DNA from: Eleusine coracana subsp. coracana
Taxonomy: Eukaryota; Streptophyta; Magnoliopsida; Poales; Poaceae
NCBI GenBank assembly: GCA_032690845.1
Contig: CM064431.1
Location: forward strand, 26,666,300-26,730,299
DNA: 64,000 nt
Direction: 5' to 3'
Every line of letters begins with the position of its first letter. Within the stretch, counting starts at the first letter, position 1. The notes under the pieces were generated by a model, which was not told the DNA's origin, did no database searches, and saw only the letters and a list, made by a program, of their open reading frames with translations. Below are positions 44,762-58,500 of the stretch, piece after piece. The translations under genes were made by a program, and so were the position numbers.

Positions 44762-46252
44762 TGTTGGTCGTACCTACACACCCACTTATATACTGCAAGA
44801 GGACAGTGTATGATTGTAGCACTTTTTCTCTTGAATTAAGTATTCCAAGGTTTATCGAATCCACTGGGACCTTAGGGATAATTAAACAAAGTTAACAGTA
44901 AAAGGTCTAGTCAAGGCTACTGTCGAATTCAGGTTGCATCAGGGAAGACTGGCCATTGCAAAGGTGCGCCAGACAGTAAATCTGTCGTTGTGCCGATCGG
45001 CACAGGAGTTGAGCCGATTGGCACACTAGTGAATCGTTGCGCCGATCAGCGCTGAAGTTGAGCCGATTGGCACACTAGTGAATCTAAGCCAAAGTGCGCC
45101 AGATGCCTTATAAGCCTAGGCTGTTAAGTGAGTAACCAGATATCTACTAGTGAGATCGTAACCAGAAAGTCTAATTAAATAGTATCATAATGGGTAATTA
45201 CATGGATGAATGAAAATCTATAATGAATAAGACCACCCTGCTTTCCGAGTGGCTCCTGATTTATTGCTGCTGAGAGGAAACCCTTAATCGCGCGAGTATC
45301 TTACCCTACTCAACTATCCAATAGTGCTACGCAGACTTAGTGCTATCACCGCTAAACCACACTACTAGCATCATCAAGCAACCATAATCAATACAATGTC
45401 CGAGTACTATACTAATCACCACGATCAAGATAATATCAACTTACTTAGCCTAGAACTAAGCAATTGGAATAAGCACATGCATGATTATAGAATCAAGATA
45501 GACAAATCACCAAAATCATCATCAACATATTCAATCATCTTTGAGGGATGGCCTACCTTGACGGATCAACTCTTAACACCAATGGTTCTTGAAACTCAAC
45601 TAGAGATCTGTTCTAACGGGACAAGCCCCAGTGGCTCTAACTCATGGATCTGTTGTCCCTCTGGCGCCTCCTTCTTCTGCGGCCAGGGTTTACAAGTATT
45701 TATAGGGGTTCTACTCGTAAAGGACTCGGTTTCTAGCAAATAAGGCGGTTGCGCTGATCAGCGCAGGATTGCGCCGATCGGCGTAAGCCGTGTTTTCTCT
45801 GGTTTCTTCTCCAAGTTGGTTCTTCTGTCTTCCACAGCTGCCATGTGGGCCTTTTCCTTTGAGATAAAGTCTTATACTGCACATCAAGATCTTGAAGTTC
45901 CATAAATCTTCTAGGCAAATATCTTCAAGTGTCTTGCGCAGATACACTTCCATAAACATGTGGAATTGGCCTCGGTCACTTCTGTGGGCGAAAACACCCT
46001 TGCACCGATCGGCTCATGGACTGCGCCGATCGGCGCACTGGGCTTCTTCAGTGCTTTTTATCGGTTCTGGACTCCTGTCCTCTCTAGCATCACTTTAATC
46101 ACCAATTTTACCTGTTTCTGCAATAAAGCTCCAAAACAACGCATATACAAATATATAGACAATATCACAGGTAAATGGCCTAAATTAGTATCAATTATGC
46201 TCTAATTGGGGTAATATTCACATATAAAAGGGGCACTTGAGAAGTGCCAACA
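44762..46252 (-). repeat. N2 3' LTR
   Basis: 1491 bp, ends TGTTGGTCGTACC and AGTGCCAACA. TATA box at 45697-45704 (minus). Palindrome pairs centred at 44996/45017, 45045/45066, 45757/45777 and 46008/46029 match the four in the N1 LTRs. The polypurine tract is at 46253-46272. Confidence 0.92.
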
Positions 46253-47722
46253 GTTTTCCCACACTTAAACCTTTGCTCGTTCCGAGTAAAGTAAAAGAAA
46301 GAAAAATCAAAAAACATACTATTTCTATCATAAAAGATATCTCAAATCAGCAAATATTGAGCATTGTCCTATTGTGGTGTATTTCACATTGGTATTCAGC
46401 AAAATAGTTCAAATATGGGCATAAAGCTTAAAGTTTCTCCCCAAAGCAACAGATCATGTCCAACTCACAAATTATAACTTTTCCACACATGTAAGTTACT
46501 TCAAAGATTGTTGTGAACATAGAGAATCTATCTTCCAAATAATCCAAGGCAACAACTCATCTTTCAAATCACTCAACCTATATTCTATATTATAATGATC
46601 AAATAATATTAGTGTAAGGCTTATATGAGTAGCTAGGTGAGGTAATTCAAGGATTGCAAACATAAATTAATAATATATTATAAAGCTAGGAGATTATTCT
46701 TCATTGGAATTATAGAAACTTATCAAGATGGCCATTAAGAAAGAAAAATTAAGAAAGGACTCACACTTTGGGTATGTGGACATGTGCATAGAAAAAATTT
46801 GATCTTGGAGGATTGCACATGGTTGGAATGATTCATGGCTATATTAGAATAAATTTCGAGAATAAGCATATCATATACCATCCCCCCACACTTAAAATTT
46901 TGCTAGTCCCTTAGCAAACAGCAGAGCTTTTCTCTTTTTTTCACTTTTTTTTCTCCCCTTTTTTTTCTGCTACGCCGATCGGCTCAGGGTGCGTCGATCG
47001 GTTCTGAACCCAAATTCACCAACATTTGTTAGTATTTGATATATCTGGCTTCAACTTTTATTCAAGAATTAAATATAGCCAGAAATATAGGATGTGGTCA
47101 AGGAATGATACTCAACAAGATGTTTTGGGTTTATGGTAGTGTACTCAGCGGAATTGAATTTTTGCATGAGTAATTCAAGGCTAGAAAAAGATACACAAAG
47201 AATTGCCATCTTAGTAAAGTTCATACCAAAAAGAATTAAATCCTAACTGAACTCAACCATCAATTTAATGTTTATCTACATACCAAAGGTTCATGAGTAT
47301 TGCTCAAAATATGGCATTGGTAGGTAAGGATCTTGAAAACAATAATTTCTAAAGTTCACAACATGAAAATTTATTTATGAAAAGATTGGTACTAAGTTAT
47401 CATCACGAACAGGACAACACAAATGAAGCACATGGGTACCCAAAATTGCTCCACATAAGACATATTTGCCGAATAATCATTAAGTGTAAGTTCGAAATTT
47501 TATTCCATGCCCAACATTATTTGGTCTTCATCAACACTTTTCAGGAAAGAATAAATAATTCAATTCTCCTAAAAGAGCATAACTGCCACCATTATATTAA
47601 GATGGAAACTCGAATACATGGTGATGATTTTAGCACACACTTGCATGAAAATAAAACTACTACTAACACACTTGCATGAAAGTAAGCACACCCAATACAT
47701 GGTTTCCCAACTCCTAGGCACT
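46253..47722 (-). other. N2 3' non-coding region
   Basis: About 1.5 kb, AT-rich, colinear with 11907-13527 of N1. It contains a second polypurine-like motif at 46880-46901, a palindrome pair (46978/46997) and about 1.5 units of the 31-bp repeat (47635-47690). No gene. Confidence 0.8.
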
Positions 47723-49324
47723 CTAGTCATCCGAAAGTGGAGGCGGTGGCTGATCGAAGCCATAGCACCGCGCCTTGAGTCGCTCGAACTCCTCCACCAT
47801 CGCATCGTGGTTGTCCCTTCATTGGGACGTGGCATCCTCCACGCGCTCGATGTAGTGCATGTTGTTGTCGAGGTACCCCTGCATGGGCACGAAAAAGTTT
47901 GCACCGGGCACAGGAGGCATCACAGGTACACGCCCTTGGTACCTGTAGTCGATACCCACGCTGAACTAGGGGGCGCCGACCGGCGCGTCGTTTGCGCCGA
48001 TCGGCACAGAGGGCTGTGAACCGCCCGCGGCGTCGCTCCACCCTAACTTGTACTGCTGAGACCCCTGGCGTGACCCCCAGGAGTCCCACTCGCCGCCGGC
48101 TGCTGTACATGTGTCCGGCTATCGAACCCGCATACGGCGATCCTTGAGAACTCGACCCTCCTCTACGAGACCTTCGTCAAGCCAATTTCCTCCCTCCAGC
48201 TTGCAACGGAGGAAAACTCCTAGCTGCGCACATGGGAGCTTAATGTTGGTGCCACTGACATGGAAGCCGGCGCGAACACCTCCCGTGACAATATTGCCAC
48301 GAGTCATATTCTCGTCGATCTCCATCGCGCACTCCCACTTTCCATCACGCTCTCCCGGTCCATCACCGTCGCAGACGAGGGCTGCTAGGCGTTGAAGATA
48401 GGCCCCGAAGGCCAACTTCTTGCTTGCCTTGCCCCTCTTGTCGAGCCAACCCCGCACCATCACCGATATGGGGTTGCAATGAGACGGACTCATGATGGCG
48501 TTGTAGAGCCACCGCAAGTCCGCATCAGTGATGTTGCTGGAGTCGACCTTGTCGCCTATGCGCGCCGCCAACCACCGATGGAAGACTTGAATGGTTGGGT
48601 TGCGGATGTTGCCGTGCTTCATCTCTTCTACGAATGAGAGCCGCCTCCAAAAGGAGTCCAACTCCCCATGTCCCAAGATGCCGGCGATGTCGACGTCGGC
48701 GTCGAAGCCGAAGGCTTGAGCCGCCGCCTCCATGGTCACCGTGTAGCTGATGTCGCGGACGCGGAAGTTGACGGCCTCGTTGCCGTCTTCGATGGTGCCA
48801 ATCCTCATCGTAGAGGCAATCTCGGTGACGATGTCGTGGTTGTAGACCATGGGAAGAAGGTGGAAGTCCACCCAACCGAGATTATTGAGCGTCCTCCTTA
48901 TGTCCTCCCACAGGCCGATCGAGGTGACGAAGGTCTCGTCCAAGTCGAAGTTGGGGATGAACCTTCCCCTCACCGTGAGGTAGTGCCACTGTTCCTCCGC
49001 GCTCAGGAGGGTGAAGCCCTCCTCCACCGTGCGCGGCATGAATGCCGGCGGTGGTGGTGATGTAGGAACCCCACGGCTTGCCGCCGTTTGGCTCCTTGTA
49101 GCATGCCCCATTGGAAGGGACGCGCCGGAGATGGAGTGGAGGGCGCGGATCTCGTATGTTGCTGCCGCCGAGCCGGTGGATGCACCACCCACCGACATGT
49201 CATCACGAGCGTCGAAACCCCCCCTTGCCAAGGAGTCACTGCTCGACTCATTGCTGCCGCCGGAACTGCTTCCCCGGCACAGCCTCTTGCCCAACTTGCC
49301 GATGGAGGAGCAGATACGATCCAT
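47723..49324 (-). pseudogene. N2 ATHILA-type ORF
   Basis: From ATG 49322-49324 on the minus strand the frame is open for about 400 codons to a TAG at 48119-48121, where N1 has CAG. It then continues in the same frame, with two more stops (the TAC site of N1 near 47970, and TGA where N1 has TGG), to the natural end at 47723-47725. No frameshift is seen, so this copy shows the family's reading frame better than N1. Features: Ser/Gly-rich N-terminus (residues 1-45), conserved core with GRFIPNFDLDE, LGWVDFH and AAAQAFGF, and a C-terminal domain with a palindrome pair (47979/48000) read as PIGA and PVGA. It belongs to the ATHILA ORF-1 type family; function unknown. Confidence 0.8.
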
Positions 49325-49516
49325 CTGCGAAAATTGCAGAATGTGTGCGAGATCGTGGGTAGTGGGGAAGGTGGAGAGATTACCGGGATGGTGTGCCGAA
49401 CTGGGGACACCTGGACTCCCTTTTATAGTGTGGGAAACTTCCAGGAGAAGGAACCGCAAAAAAATTTCAAAATTTGAGAGCGCGCCGATCGGCAGTTGAT
49501 TCCCATCCTTTTATAG

Positions 49517-51645
49517 TGTGGCTGTGTGGTCAAGCCGAGCTTCTCGACCAATTCCAAGCTTGCGATGTTGTGGCTACTCTCTCCATCAATGATGACACGA
49601 CAACGTCGATCCTTCACAATAAAGTGAGTCTGAAACAAGTTGTTCATTTGATTTTGCTCTACCTTCTCCATTTGAGAACTAAGCACTCGTTGTGCTACAA
49701 CACTTGTATCAACCTCATTTGACACCATCGACTCATCACCATCAGTGTTGTAACCTGTCATTATTAATAAAAAACAAGAAAACACACAAGAGTATATTTT
49801 TCTATCACTACTGTTTGATTACGGTGGAAACTCCCAACAAGCAAATGGCAGCACCTAACTGAGTTCTTACAAGATTCTTAATAGCAAAACAGAGGATACC
49901 TTGGAGAGTGTGATCCGACGATTGCGAGGGTCCAAAGTTCTGTGCCTATTCAGAAGGATATATATGGAGCTAGGTAGGCAATTTATAGTAGCAAGGATTA
50001 GCAAAATTTCAATTCAAAAATTGCAAAACTGAATAATAGTCCCAAGGTAGTCTATGTCACTGGCCTAAACTTGTCTCGGACCTAGTTCAAGCAAGCAAGC
50101 AAATGGCTCAACAAAGGACACAAAGGCTGCAAGCAATTCTGAATTTTTTTCTCTTCTCCTTTCGTTTTTTTCTTTTGTTATAGGTGCGACTTTTTCTTCT
50201 TATTTTTTTTTCAGCACCTCTTTGCCTTTTACTTCTTTCATGAATTTTTTGACATAGAACTGCAGCAAGAGTTGCAAACTTTATAGCACAAAGGAAAAAC
50301 TTAAACTTTCTTTTTTGCACTCTTTACGTAAGGAATAGATGTACATGTAGAACTGAACCGACAATTCTCATATGCAACAACGTGCAGCGATCTCTTGACT
50401 CAAGGAACAACGTGCAACAGAAAACACTCTAAGTTTCTTTTGCACACAAAAAGTAGAAGGCTAGATGTTAAATAAATATTTAGTGCAAACAATTCTAGCA
50501 GTACTATTCTTTCAACGTGTGCAACAATCTGATTTTTTTTTCTTGATTGTCTATGAACAAGGACACACACGACTCAAACAAGACCAAAGAACAAGTACTA
50601 GACCAACAACACAATGACCTTGTAGGGACTAAAATTCAGAGAAGCAAACTAAACTGAAAATTACAAAGCACAAGGGGGGTGTAGGACAGCGGAAACACGA
50701 TGAACAAATATTTTTGTAGGGCAATTTTCTGGATTCTAGGATTGAACAAAATAACGAGGATAAGAGCGAACCTAATGGTGTACCTGAAGCTCTGATACCA
50801 CTTGATGTGGACAAGGGTTTCTGATCTTCCGATAGGTTCTGATAATCTTGATTAAGGCGGAAGGGATACACAAATTGATCCGGCTTCTGAACGACACGTT
50901 CTGAACCCCGCAATCGCAGCACAACGTCTCCTCTGGTTATCAACCGTTCAAGAATGATTGACCTCGCCGAGAAGGCTTATCCTTGCCTGCAAATCAAGAA
51001 CACAAGCAAGAACAAAGAAGAATGCAACCAAATTTGCAAGTATACGATGAATCTCACAAGTTGGAGTCTCACAAACCGATCAAATGGTGAAACTGTTATC
51101 AACAGAATAATCTAAGCAAAACCCCCTGGATGCAGCCCTAAGTGGGCTCAACTCGATACATGGCCCAAAGACCGATTACGGTGTCGCAGCACCAGGACAG
51201 ATTCTGGAAGTCGAATTGTTTCGGTGATTGCCGACGGCTCGGGACGAATTTTGACATGGGACCAGTTGGGTTGGAAAAGGCTTTTCGTTTTCTTTCCAAG
51301 CATATATAGAACGTCCAAATCCGAGTCCGTATGCGTTCTGAGCGTCCGTTTTAGTGCAGACTGGTCCTGGGCTCCGAAACAGACTCGAAGTCGGTTTTGA
51401 TTGGGCCTCCACCTTGGCTTGGACGTCCTTGCTGGCCCATCACGTCTCCAATCACCTCCCCAGCTATCTCATCATCATCTCCATGGTTTCTAATAATAAT
51501 TAATTCATTAGGTAGAAATCTATTCTCAAAATCACATAAAGGAATCGTTAGGAACAAGCTCACCGTTAAATTCAGTTGTCGCGCATGAACTTGCATTTTG
51601 GTTGGCGGAATGCTGGGTGTATCCATAAGGGTGATGTCCTCATCA
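49517..51645 (-). mobile_element. Truncated element C copy inside N2
   Basis: Minus strand: 5' LTR 50803-51645 (843 bp), tRNA-Met-type primer site 50788-50802, leader, then the start of the protease region (CRVIIDGESSHNIASLELVE). It breaks off near 49517, next to Athila spacer sequence. The 3' half and 3' LTR are gone, together with about 300 bp of Athila spacer that N1 retains between about 9780 and 10040. One deletion spanning the insertion's left edge explains both losses. Confidence 0.8.
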
Positions 51646-52527
51646 TTCCTTGCACCTCGTCTTTTGGTCCGGCGCTGATCCTGATGCCTCGTGTTCATCT
51701 CTTTCACCTAATTTTTCACTTTTCCCAGTGTTCCTGTAGTATTGACACACGTAGCGGGGCTCATCTGGTGACCGCGCTGATCGGCGCTGACCCGCGTCGA
51801 TCGGCGTGACATCCACTTTTGCTCCTGGCCCCTCGCTTCTTCGCTAGATGTTGCTCTTCATCCTTTCCTGCGTCATTTAGCAACCATTTTGCACACAAAA
51901 AATTAATTCAAAAAGATTTTGGATTACCTTGAAAATAGCTCCATCTCTAAAAATTATTATGCTGGTTGATCTTTAGCACCCCTTTTCTGAGCGTCGTCAG
52001 CCTTCTGTCCTGACCTGGGCAATAATGCGCTGAACGGCGCAGAAGTGAGCCGATCGGCGCAAGCTCTGTTCCTTCCTATTTTTGGTCTTTTTTTTATATT
52101 CCTATATTGTTAGTCTATAGTATGTATATACATAGTTTTGCATGAATAAACAGACAACGCAAGAGCACACAAGAATTAAGAACACACTTTTCTATTTTTT
52201 TTATTCGGGAGATTGTTTTTTTCACAAGCAAGCAAATTAAAAGCACCGGGTTGCCCTCCCTGCCAGCACTAATTAACTAAGTGAAATGGGTTGCCCTCCC
52301 ACAAGCACTAAACAACTTTCTAAATCCCCCGGTCATTGGGTTGCCTCCCAAGAGCGCTCTAGTTATTTAGAGGTCAAAGAGCTTGACCTCCCCGCAAACA
52401 ATCAATCCTTAGTGTCGCGGTGCGGGATGTGAGGCCGCGACACTACAAGGTTCTCTTATCTCCATGGTTCATATAGCTCGGACGACCTATCCATACATCC
52501 CCTCCAATTACTTTTGACGCCACGCTG
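51646..52527 (-). other. N2 spacer with hairpins and palindromes
   Basis: Colinear with N1 8913-9780. It has palindrome pairs at 51780/51800 and 52033/52053, three GGGTTGCC-type stem-loops near 52250-52345, and the perfect 10-bp hairpin at 52411-52444. No gene. Confidence 0.8.
52411..52444 (-). repeat. Perfect hairpin downstream of N2 protease
   Basis: AGTGTCGCGG and CCGCGACACT pair over 10 bp around a 14-base loop. It is the counterpart of 9007-9040. Confidence 0.75.
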
Positions 52528-53256
52528 TCACGGTGTCTTGTATCTCTTCCCTTCATCAATAGCACGACACTCTTCTCCCTTTCGGCGAAATTTGAAAGAG
52601 TAGGGAGTCCCACTTATATCGAAGCTTATCTCACCACTCCCAATATCAATACTTGCCTTTGTTGTCCTCAAGAAGGGTCTGCCTAAGATCAATGGGGTCC
52701 TCGTCCTCTAATCCATATCAAGCATAATAAAATGAACAGGGACGATGTGATCTCCAATTTGAACAAGCACATCCTCAGCAATTCCATTAGGGAAGCGTAC
52801 CGATTGATCGGCTAACTCCAAACACATACCCGTAGGTTCTAATTCAGGCAGATTGAGACTTGTGAATATATGATGGGGCATAACACTTACACTTGCTCCA
52901 AGATCGCACAAGCACCTATCAAATATCCTTGTTCCAATCATGCATTTGATGCTTGGTGATCCAGGGTCGGGTTTCTTCTCCAATGCAACATCATTGATTG
53001 CCACTGTTAGCTCCTTAGTAACCTTCATAACCTCCTCAGAAACTAGAGACTTCTTGTTTTGCATCTTGTCCTTAATGTACTTGGCATAGGTGGGAACTTG
53101 GATAGCGTCAACAAAAGGGACATTGATGTAAAGCTTCTTCATAATATCGATGAACCTTGCAAATTGCTCATCGTGTTGTCGCGCTATTTCTGTCTTTGTC
53201 AGTAGTTGAGTATCAAGGAACATGGCAGGGCCATGCTCTTCTGTCTCCATGCCCAT
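52528..53256 (-). pseudogene. N2 aspartic protease ORF
   Basis: ATG at 53254-53256, two bases after the gag stop. The CDLGASVSVMP active-site region is intact. A stop at 52708-52710 (TAG where N1 has AAG) truncates it before the ILGRPFL motif. The frame then stays open to 52528, slightly past the N1 end because the N1 stop codon is changed to a sense codon here. Confidence 0.8.
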
Positions 53257-53258
53257 TT

Positions 53259-54106
53259 TTAGACCAGAGATGTCAACATCCTCCTCGCGCCGATCGGCGC
53301 TTTCAAGGAGCCGATCGGCGCCGACAGGATCATCGCGCCGAGTGTGCGCCGATCCGCGTGGGGCTGATTTGCTCCCGTAGAGTGCTCTGGATCTTCTGTT
53401 TGCAATCCTGACTGCGTAGCTATTTCCTTCAACTGCTCTGCAGACATCGTATTGCCAGGAATAGCCCCGTTGTTGCCTTGAATGGCTTGCGATAGTTGTC
53501 CCATCTGTTGCTCCATAATCTTGGTATGCTTCAAAATCTGCTCATTGGAGCTCTCAATTTCTGTCACCTTGTCATTAGTTCCCTCAAGGACATGATCAAT
53601 CTCCTTGAATTTAGCTTGATTGTCCTTGTTGATCTTTTCTTGAGGTTGGAAGAACTCATGACATTGGAGATGAAGTGGGATGGAATTTTGCATGGACGAA
53701 CTAGGAGAGAAAGAACTCCTTTGTTGCTGATATTGGGGATTCCATCCACTATTCTTCATATATTCTAGCAACTTCATCTCATCAGGGCAATCTTTCTACA
53801 CATGACCAAATTCTCCACACTCACTATATGTGGAGCGCGATTTTGCCAGGTTCAGTGTCTCTTCCTTAGGGATATGAAGATTATTGTCCAACCTCCTTTG
53901 AATAGCATCGAGGTGATTTATAATCAAGTCTTCTTGAGTCTTCTCAATCACACTCTTCGCTACTCCTTTTAAAGGTTGCAAATTCCTTGAGCTTCTCTCA
54001 CCATCCCATGATTGATTTTCAACTAGCAACTTGATCAAATTCTTAGCTTCGGTGGGGGTTGTTGACATGAATCATCCTGCAGCTGAGGCGTCCAAGTGTT
54101 GACGTG
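53259..54106 (-). pseudogene. N2 gag, C-terminal part
   Basis: Holds the end of the gag domain, the CCHC knuckle (CSECGEFGHV, then a TAG where N1 has CAA, then KDC) and the coiled tail. Gag terminates at TGA 53259-53261. The tail includes palindromes read as ADRR, APIGS and APIGA. One internal stop (about 53796). The N-terminal half is beyond the autonomous Athila insertion. Confidence 0.8.
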
Positions 54107-55470
54107 TGTAGGCACTTCCCAAGTGCCCCTTTTATACGTGAATATTACCTCAATTAGAGCATAATTGATACTAATTTAAGCCATTTACCTATGATATTGC
54201 CTATATATTTGTATATGTGTTGTTTTGGAGCTTTATTGCAGAAACAGGTAAAATTGGCGATTAAAGTGATGCTGGAGAGGACAGGAAACCAGAACCGACG
54301 AAAAGCACTAAAGAAGCCCAGTGCGCCGAATGGCGCAGCCCATGAGCCGATCGGCGCAAGGGTGTTTTGGCCCATAGAAGTGATCGAGGGCTATTTCACA
54401 TGTTTATGGAAGTATATCTGTGCAAGACACTTGAAGATATTTGCCTAGAAGATTTATGGAACTTTAAGATCTCGATGTGCAGTACAAGACTTTATCTCGA
54501 AGGAAAAGGCCGACATGGCAGCTGTGGAAGACAGAGGAACTAACTCGGAGAAGAAACAAGAGAAGATACGGCTTGCCCTGATCGGCGCGACCCATGCGCC
54601 GATCGGCGCAGGAGGAAAAGATGACTAAAACATGATCCGGTCCAGGAAAGACGAAGGCCCAGCCCAATATGAGTTAGAGTCGGTGGAAGTTGACCTAATC
54701 CCGTCGAGTATAAAAGGAAGATAACTATCAAAGGGCCAGAGACGCCCAAGGAGAGACGGCAATTGCGAGAATCAGTTATTAAAACTAGGGTTCCAGGATA
54801 TTGGCGGCGGAGGTTCGTCAACACCGACGAGATCCACCAGAAGGGAGGTCGCGTCGATTGGCGCGCCGCTTGCACCGATCGGCTCGTGCGTTCCAGCGCT
54901 ATTTCTCACCCCTCTGCTATGTCTAGCAGAAGGACGAGTGAGTAGTCTCATATTCTATTCTCTGGTGCGGGGATCTGGTCATATAACTCTCATACTTGTT
55001 GATACTCTCTCGATGAATTTAATCTATGTGATGAACTTTATTGCACATCTATCTATCTCTTTCATTAGTGTATCGGCCAATACAGTTTTGCCCATTACAT
55101 AGTGCAAGAAACTAGTGGAGAGCTAATAGCCTCTGTAGTGACAGCCGGGGTGAATGAAACCACCATGTCTTGTAGAATATTAGAGTCATCACTTGAGTTG
55201 ATAAGAATGAGGTTGCATGCTAGTGAACCAATCCTAAGGAGAGAATCCTTCATCATCTTGTTTCCTCTTCAATAATATTCACCTTCCTCTTTCTCACCGT
55301 CATCATTCACACCAAACAACTCATTGCAATCTGTTAGTAACCCTTTAATAGTATTAGTTCCGCTCGTTCCCTGTGAATTCTATAACCTTGGAATACTCTG
55401 AGGGAAAAAGAGCTACAACTATATACCGTCCTCTTGCGGTATATAAGTGGGTGCGTAGATACGACCAACA
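54107..55470 (+). repeat. Autonomous Athila 5' LTR
   Basis: 1364 bp, beginning TGTAGGCACTTCC (one change from TGTTGG) and ending ACGACCAACA. Palindrome pairs are centred at 54329/54350, 54581/54602 and 54857/54878. The first lies at the same offset from the LTR start (222-243 bp) as in N1 and N2. Confidence 0.92.
54719..54726 (+). promoter_or_regulatory. TATA box of autonomous Athila LTR
   Basis: TATAAAAG. A palindrome pair lies 117-138 bp upstream and another about 140-160 bp downstream. Confidence 0.75.
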
Positions 55471-55481
55471 AGCCCTTTTTC

Positions 55482-55499
55482 TGGCGCCGTTGCCGGGGA
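55482..55499 (+). promoter_or_regulatory. Primer-binding site, tRNA-Asp type
   Basis: TGGCGCCGTTGCCGGGGA, 11 bp after the LTR, is the standard Athila-clade primer site. Confidence 0.88.
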
Positions 55500-55592
55500 A
55501 CAAGCCAGTTCTTTTACTATTAATATTTTACTAACGTCTAATCCTCTCTTTTCTAGCTGTTTTCGTTTTTGTGTTTTGTGTGAATTTTTAGG

Positions 55593-58500
55593 ATGAGTAC
55601 GACAGGACCTTCTGGGACGCTCAGGGAACTTTCTCTACCATCTCCAGACGTGCTGGTGCCTCAACCCTCAGATGAGAAGGCCACGGCCTCCTCGTATGTG
55701 TTGAACCCCATTATCATTAGCATGGCTGAAGCAAACAAATTCTTTGGAGCGAAAGAGGAGAACCCATATACTCACTTACAAGATTTGGAGGCACTTTGCC
55801 AAACATTCTATCATGAAGGAGTGCCTTGGGATCTTTATAGGTGGCTGCTTTTCCCATTCTCTTTGGGAGGAAAAGCCAAAGAGTGGCACAAGGCAGCATC
55901 TCGAGAAACAAAAGGTAAGTGGAGTGAGTTAGTTGAAAATTTTTGTCTCCACTATTTTACTTTTCCAAAGGTGTAGAAGTTGAGAAGGGAAGTGGTGAAC
56001 TTCTTACAAGAAGATGAAGAATCTCTCGCGGAAGCCTGGACGCATTTTCAAACATTGTTGAAACAAGGACCTGACCTTGGCATTGATGAGAATATGTGCG
56101 CTCAGACCTTCTACATGGCCATAAACAAGGAATCGAGGATGCATTTGGACGGATCGGCCGGAGGAAGTTTTTTGAGATTGACATCCAAGGTAGGGATCGA
56201 ATTGTTAGGCAAAATTGCCAAGAATGAAGCTTTGCACAAGCATTGGGAAGAATATTTAGAACCAAATCGGCAATGCCCAGAAGTTATAAAGAAGGAAGAG
56301 TCACCAGCTAAACAGATCTTGATGTCTGAGAGCAGATCAATGATTACTTCGGGGCAATTTGAAGAAATAGAGCCAATCGAACTCACCTCTGTGGGTCTGA
56401 TGTGTGCGCCGGTCGGCGCAGTCTCTGAGCCGATTGGCGCAGTCATGACAACAGGAGAACCGATCACCCTGACGACTCCGCCAAGTAGCAAGGAATATAC
56501 CAAGATAGAAGCTGCAATTCTGGACAATCAACTGAAGGAATTTGAAGGGAATTTTGCTAAACCGAAGGGGGATAGAACATTGGCAAATGCTAAACCACTT
56601 GACAAATTTGAGCCAATGGACTGGATTCCCATTTATTTTTTGCAAGAATTGCTTAATATGAGAAGATCCTTCAGTCCGCAAGACGCCTCCGAGGCCAGAA
56701 TTGAGTATAATTTCCCAAGTAGTCACCTCAAGTCGGAAGTTTTCGATCAAGAGATTATTGGGAGAGTTTTAGGGAAGCTTTACAAGGATGATATAGAGCT
56801 TGATGGAACAGAGGTGAAACAAGCAAAGAGATTGCTAGACAGTTGCTTTGAGCCATCCCCCTATGAAGGATTATGTGGTGTGTATGCTGTAGGTGTCACT
56901 GAAGAGGAAAAATAAGAACCATACATACCATGTGAGATATCGGGGAAGAAATTTTTGAAAGCCTTGTGTGACTTTGGCTCTCGTGTTAGCTTGATGACTT
57001 ACGATGCATTTATGAGCATGCCTTATGGAACTCAACAGCGGCTGATGGGGACTAAACTTGAGCTGATCATGGCGGATGGTAGGAAAACCAAGCCACTGGG
57101 AGTGATCAAGAACGTCGAAATTGAGATCAGCTCGAAAACAATGCCGGTAGATTTCTTCGTTCTAGATAATAAAGAAACTAGGGTTGAAGATATCATTCTG
57201 AAAAGGCCATTCTTAATATTAGTACAAGATGTTCTGGATGCTGGGAAAGGTCAAATCACGCTACACCTGGGAGAGGAAGAAGTGCAGTTTCAATTTAATG
57301 ATCCGTCTCATCAAGACTCTTCTTGCTATCAGGAATTCTGCCCAGAGGAAGATGAGAGGATAGGGATGGATTTGGGAGACCCACTGGACCACATCATGCA
57401 TGAAACTGACAAGCATACTGGCAACACCGATCGACGTGAGCCTTGCGCCGATCAGCTCAATCATACTGGCAGCGCCGATCGACGCGACCCTTGCGCCGAT
57501 CGGCGCGACCCTTGCGCCGATCGGCTCAACCAGAAAAATCCTGATTTTGAACCTCTCGAGGAGCTGCATCCAGACGAAGTGCCAGAAGTAGAACAAAAAG
57601 AACTTCCGAATGAGCTACGCTATGAATATCTAGGAAAAAATAAAACATATCCAGTTATTGTGAACAACGTCCTAATGAAAGAAAAAACAGAGAGGCTTCT
57701 TGTTGTGCTCAAAAGGTATAAGAAGGCCATTGGTTACACATTGGATGACATCAAGGGAATCAGCCCCGCATTTTGCACCCACAAGATTAACTTGGAGGAG
57801 AATACTAAACCAGTGGTTGAAGGGATGCGAAGGTTGAAGGAATCAATGAAGCCAGTGGTTAAAAATGAGATTTGAAAGCTGCTTAATGCAGGTATGATCT
57901 ACCCTGTTGCTGATAGTGAATGGGTTAGCCCAGTGCATTGTGTACCCAAGAAAGGAGGGTTGACAGTAGTGCCTAACGAGAACAATGAGTTGATCCCTCA
58001 GAGGACTGTAACTGGATGGAGAATGTGCATAGATTATAGAAGTTTGAACAAAGTGACGAAGAAAGATGACTATCCTCTTCCGTTCATTGATGAGATGCTT
58101 GAAAGATTAGCAAGGAATTCATACTTTTGTTATTTGGATGGATATAGTGGTTTCTTTCAAAGACCGGTAAGACTAGAAGATCAGCAGAAAACTACTTTTA
58201 CTTGCCCTTTTGGGACATATGCATATAGAAGGATGCCATTTGGTCTTTGCAACGCGCCTGCAACATTTCAAAGATGCATGAATGCAATATTCGCTGAATT
58301 CATAGAAGATATTATGGAGGTATTTATGGATGACTTCTTCGTACATGGTGCTGATTTTGGTAGCTGTTTGGAGAATTTGGATAAGGTTTTGAAAAGATGT
58401 GTTGAATGTGATTTAGTTCTTAATTGGGAGAAGTGTCACTTCATGGTAACAGAAGGGATAGTACTTGGTCATGTCATATCTAAAAGAGGGATAGAGGTTG

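Larger units (their letters stand above)
44762..54106 (-). mobile_element. Non-autonomous Athila-like element, copy N2 (partial)
   Basis: Minus strand, same family as N1: 3' LTR at 44762-46252, then rightward the ATHILA-type ORF, spacer, protease and gag. At 54106 the gag is cut by insertion of the autonomous Athila element. Its missing gag N-terminus, primer site and 5' LTR should lie beyond the window. It also contains a truncated element C (49517-51645). It lacks RT and integrase, like N1. Its outer left flank is Tat sequence. Confidence 0.88.

Noticed and set aside
57422..57530. CRISPR-like array (regular short repeats)
   Set aside because: Units are palindromes spaced 21-27 bp with no unique spacers of constant length, lie inside a pol frame, and the context is a plant retrotransposon.
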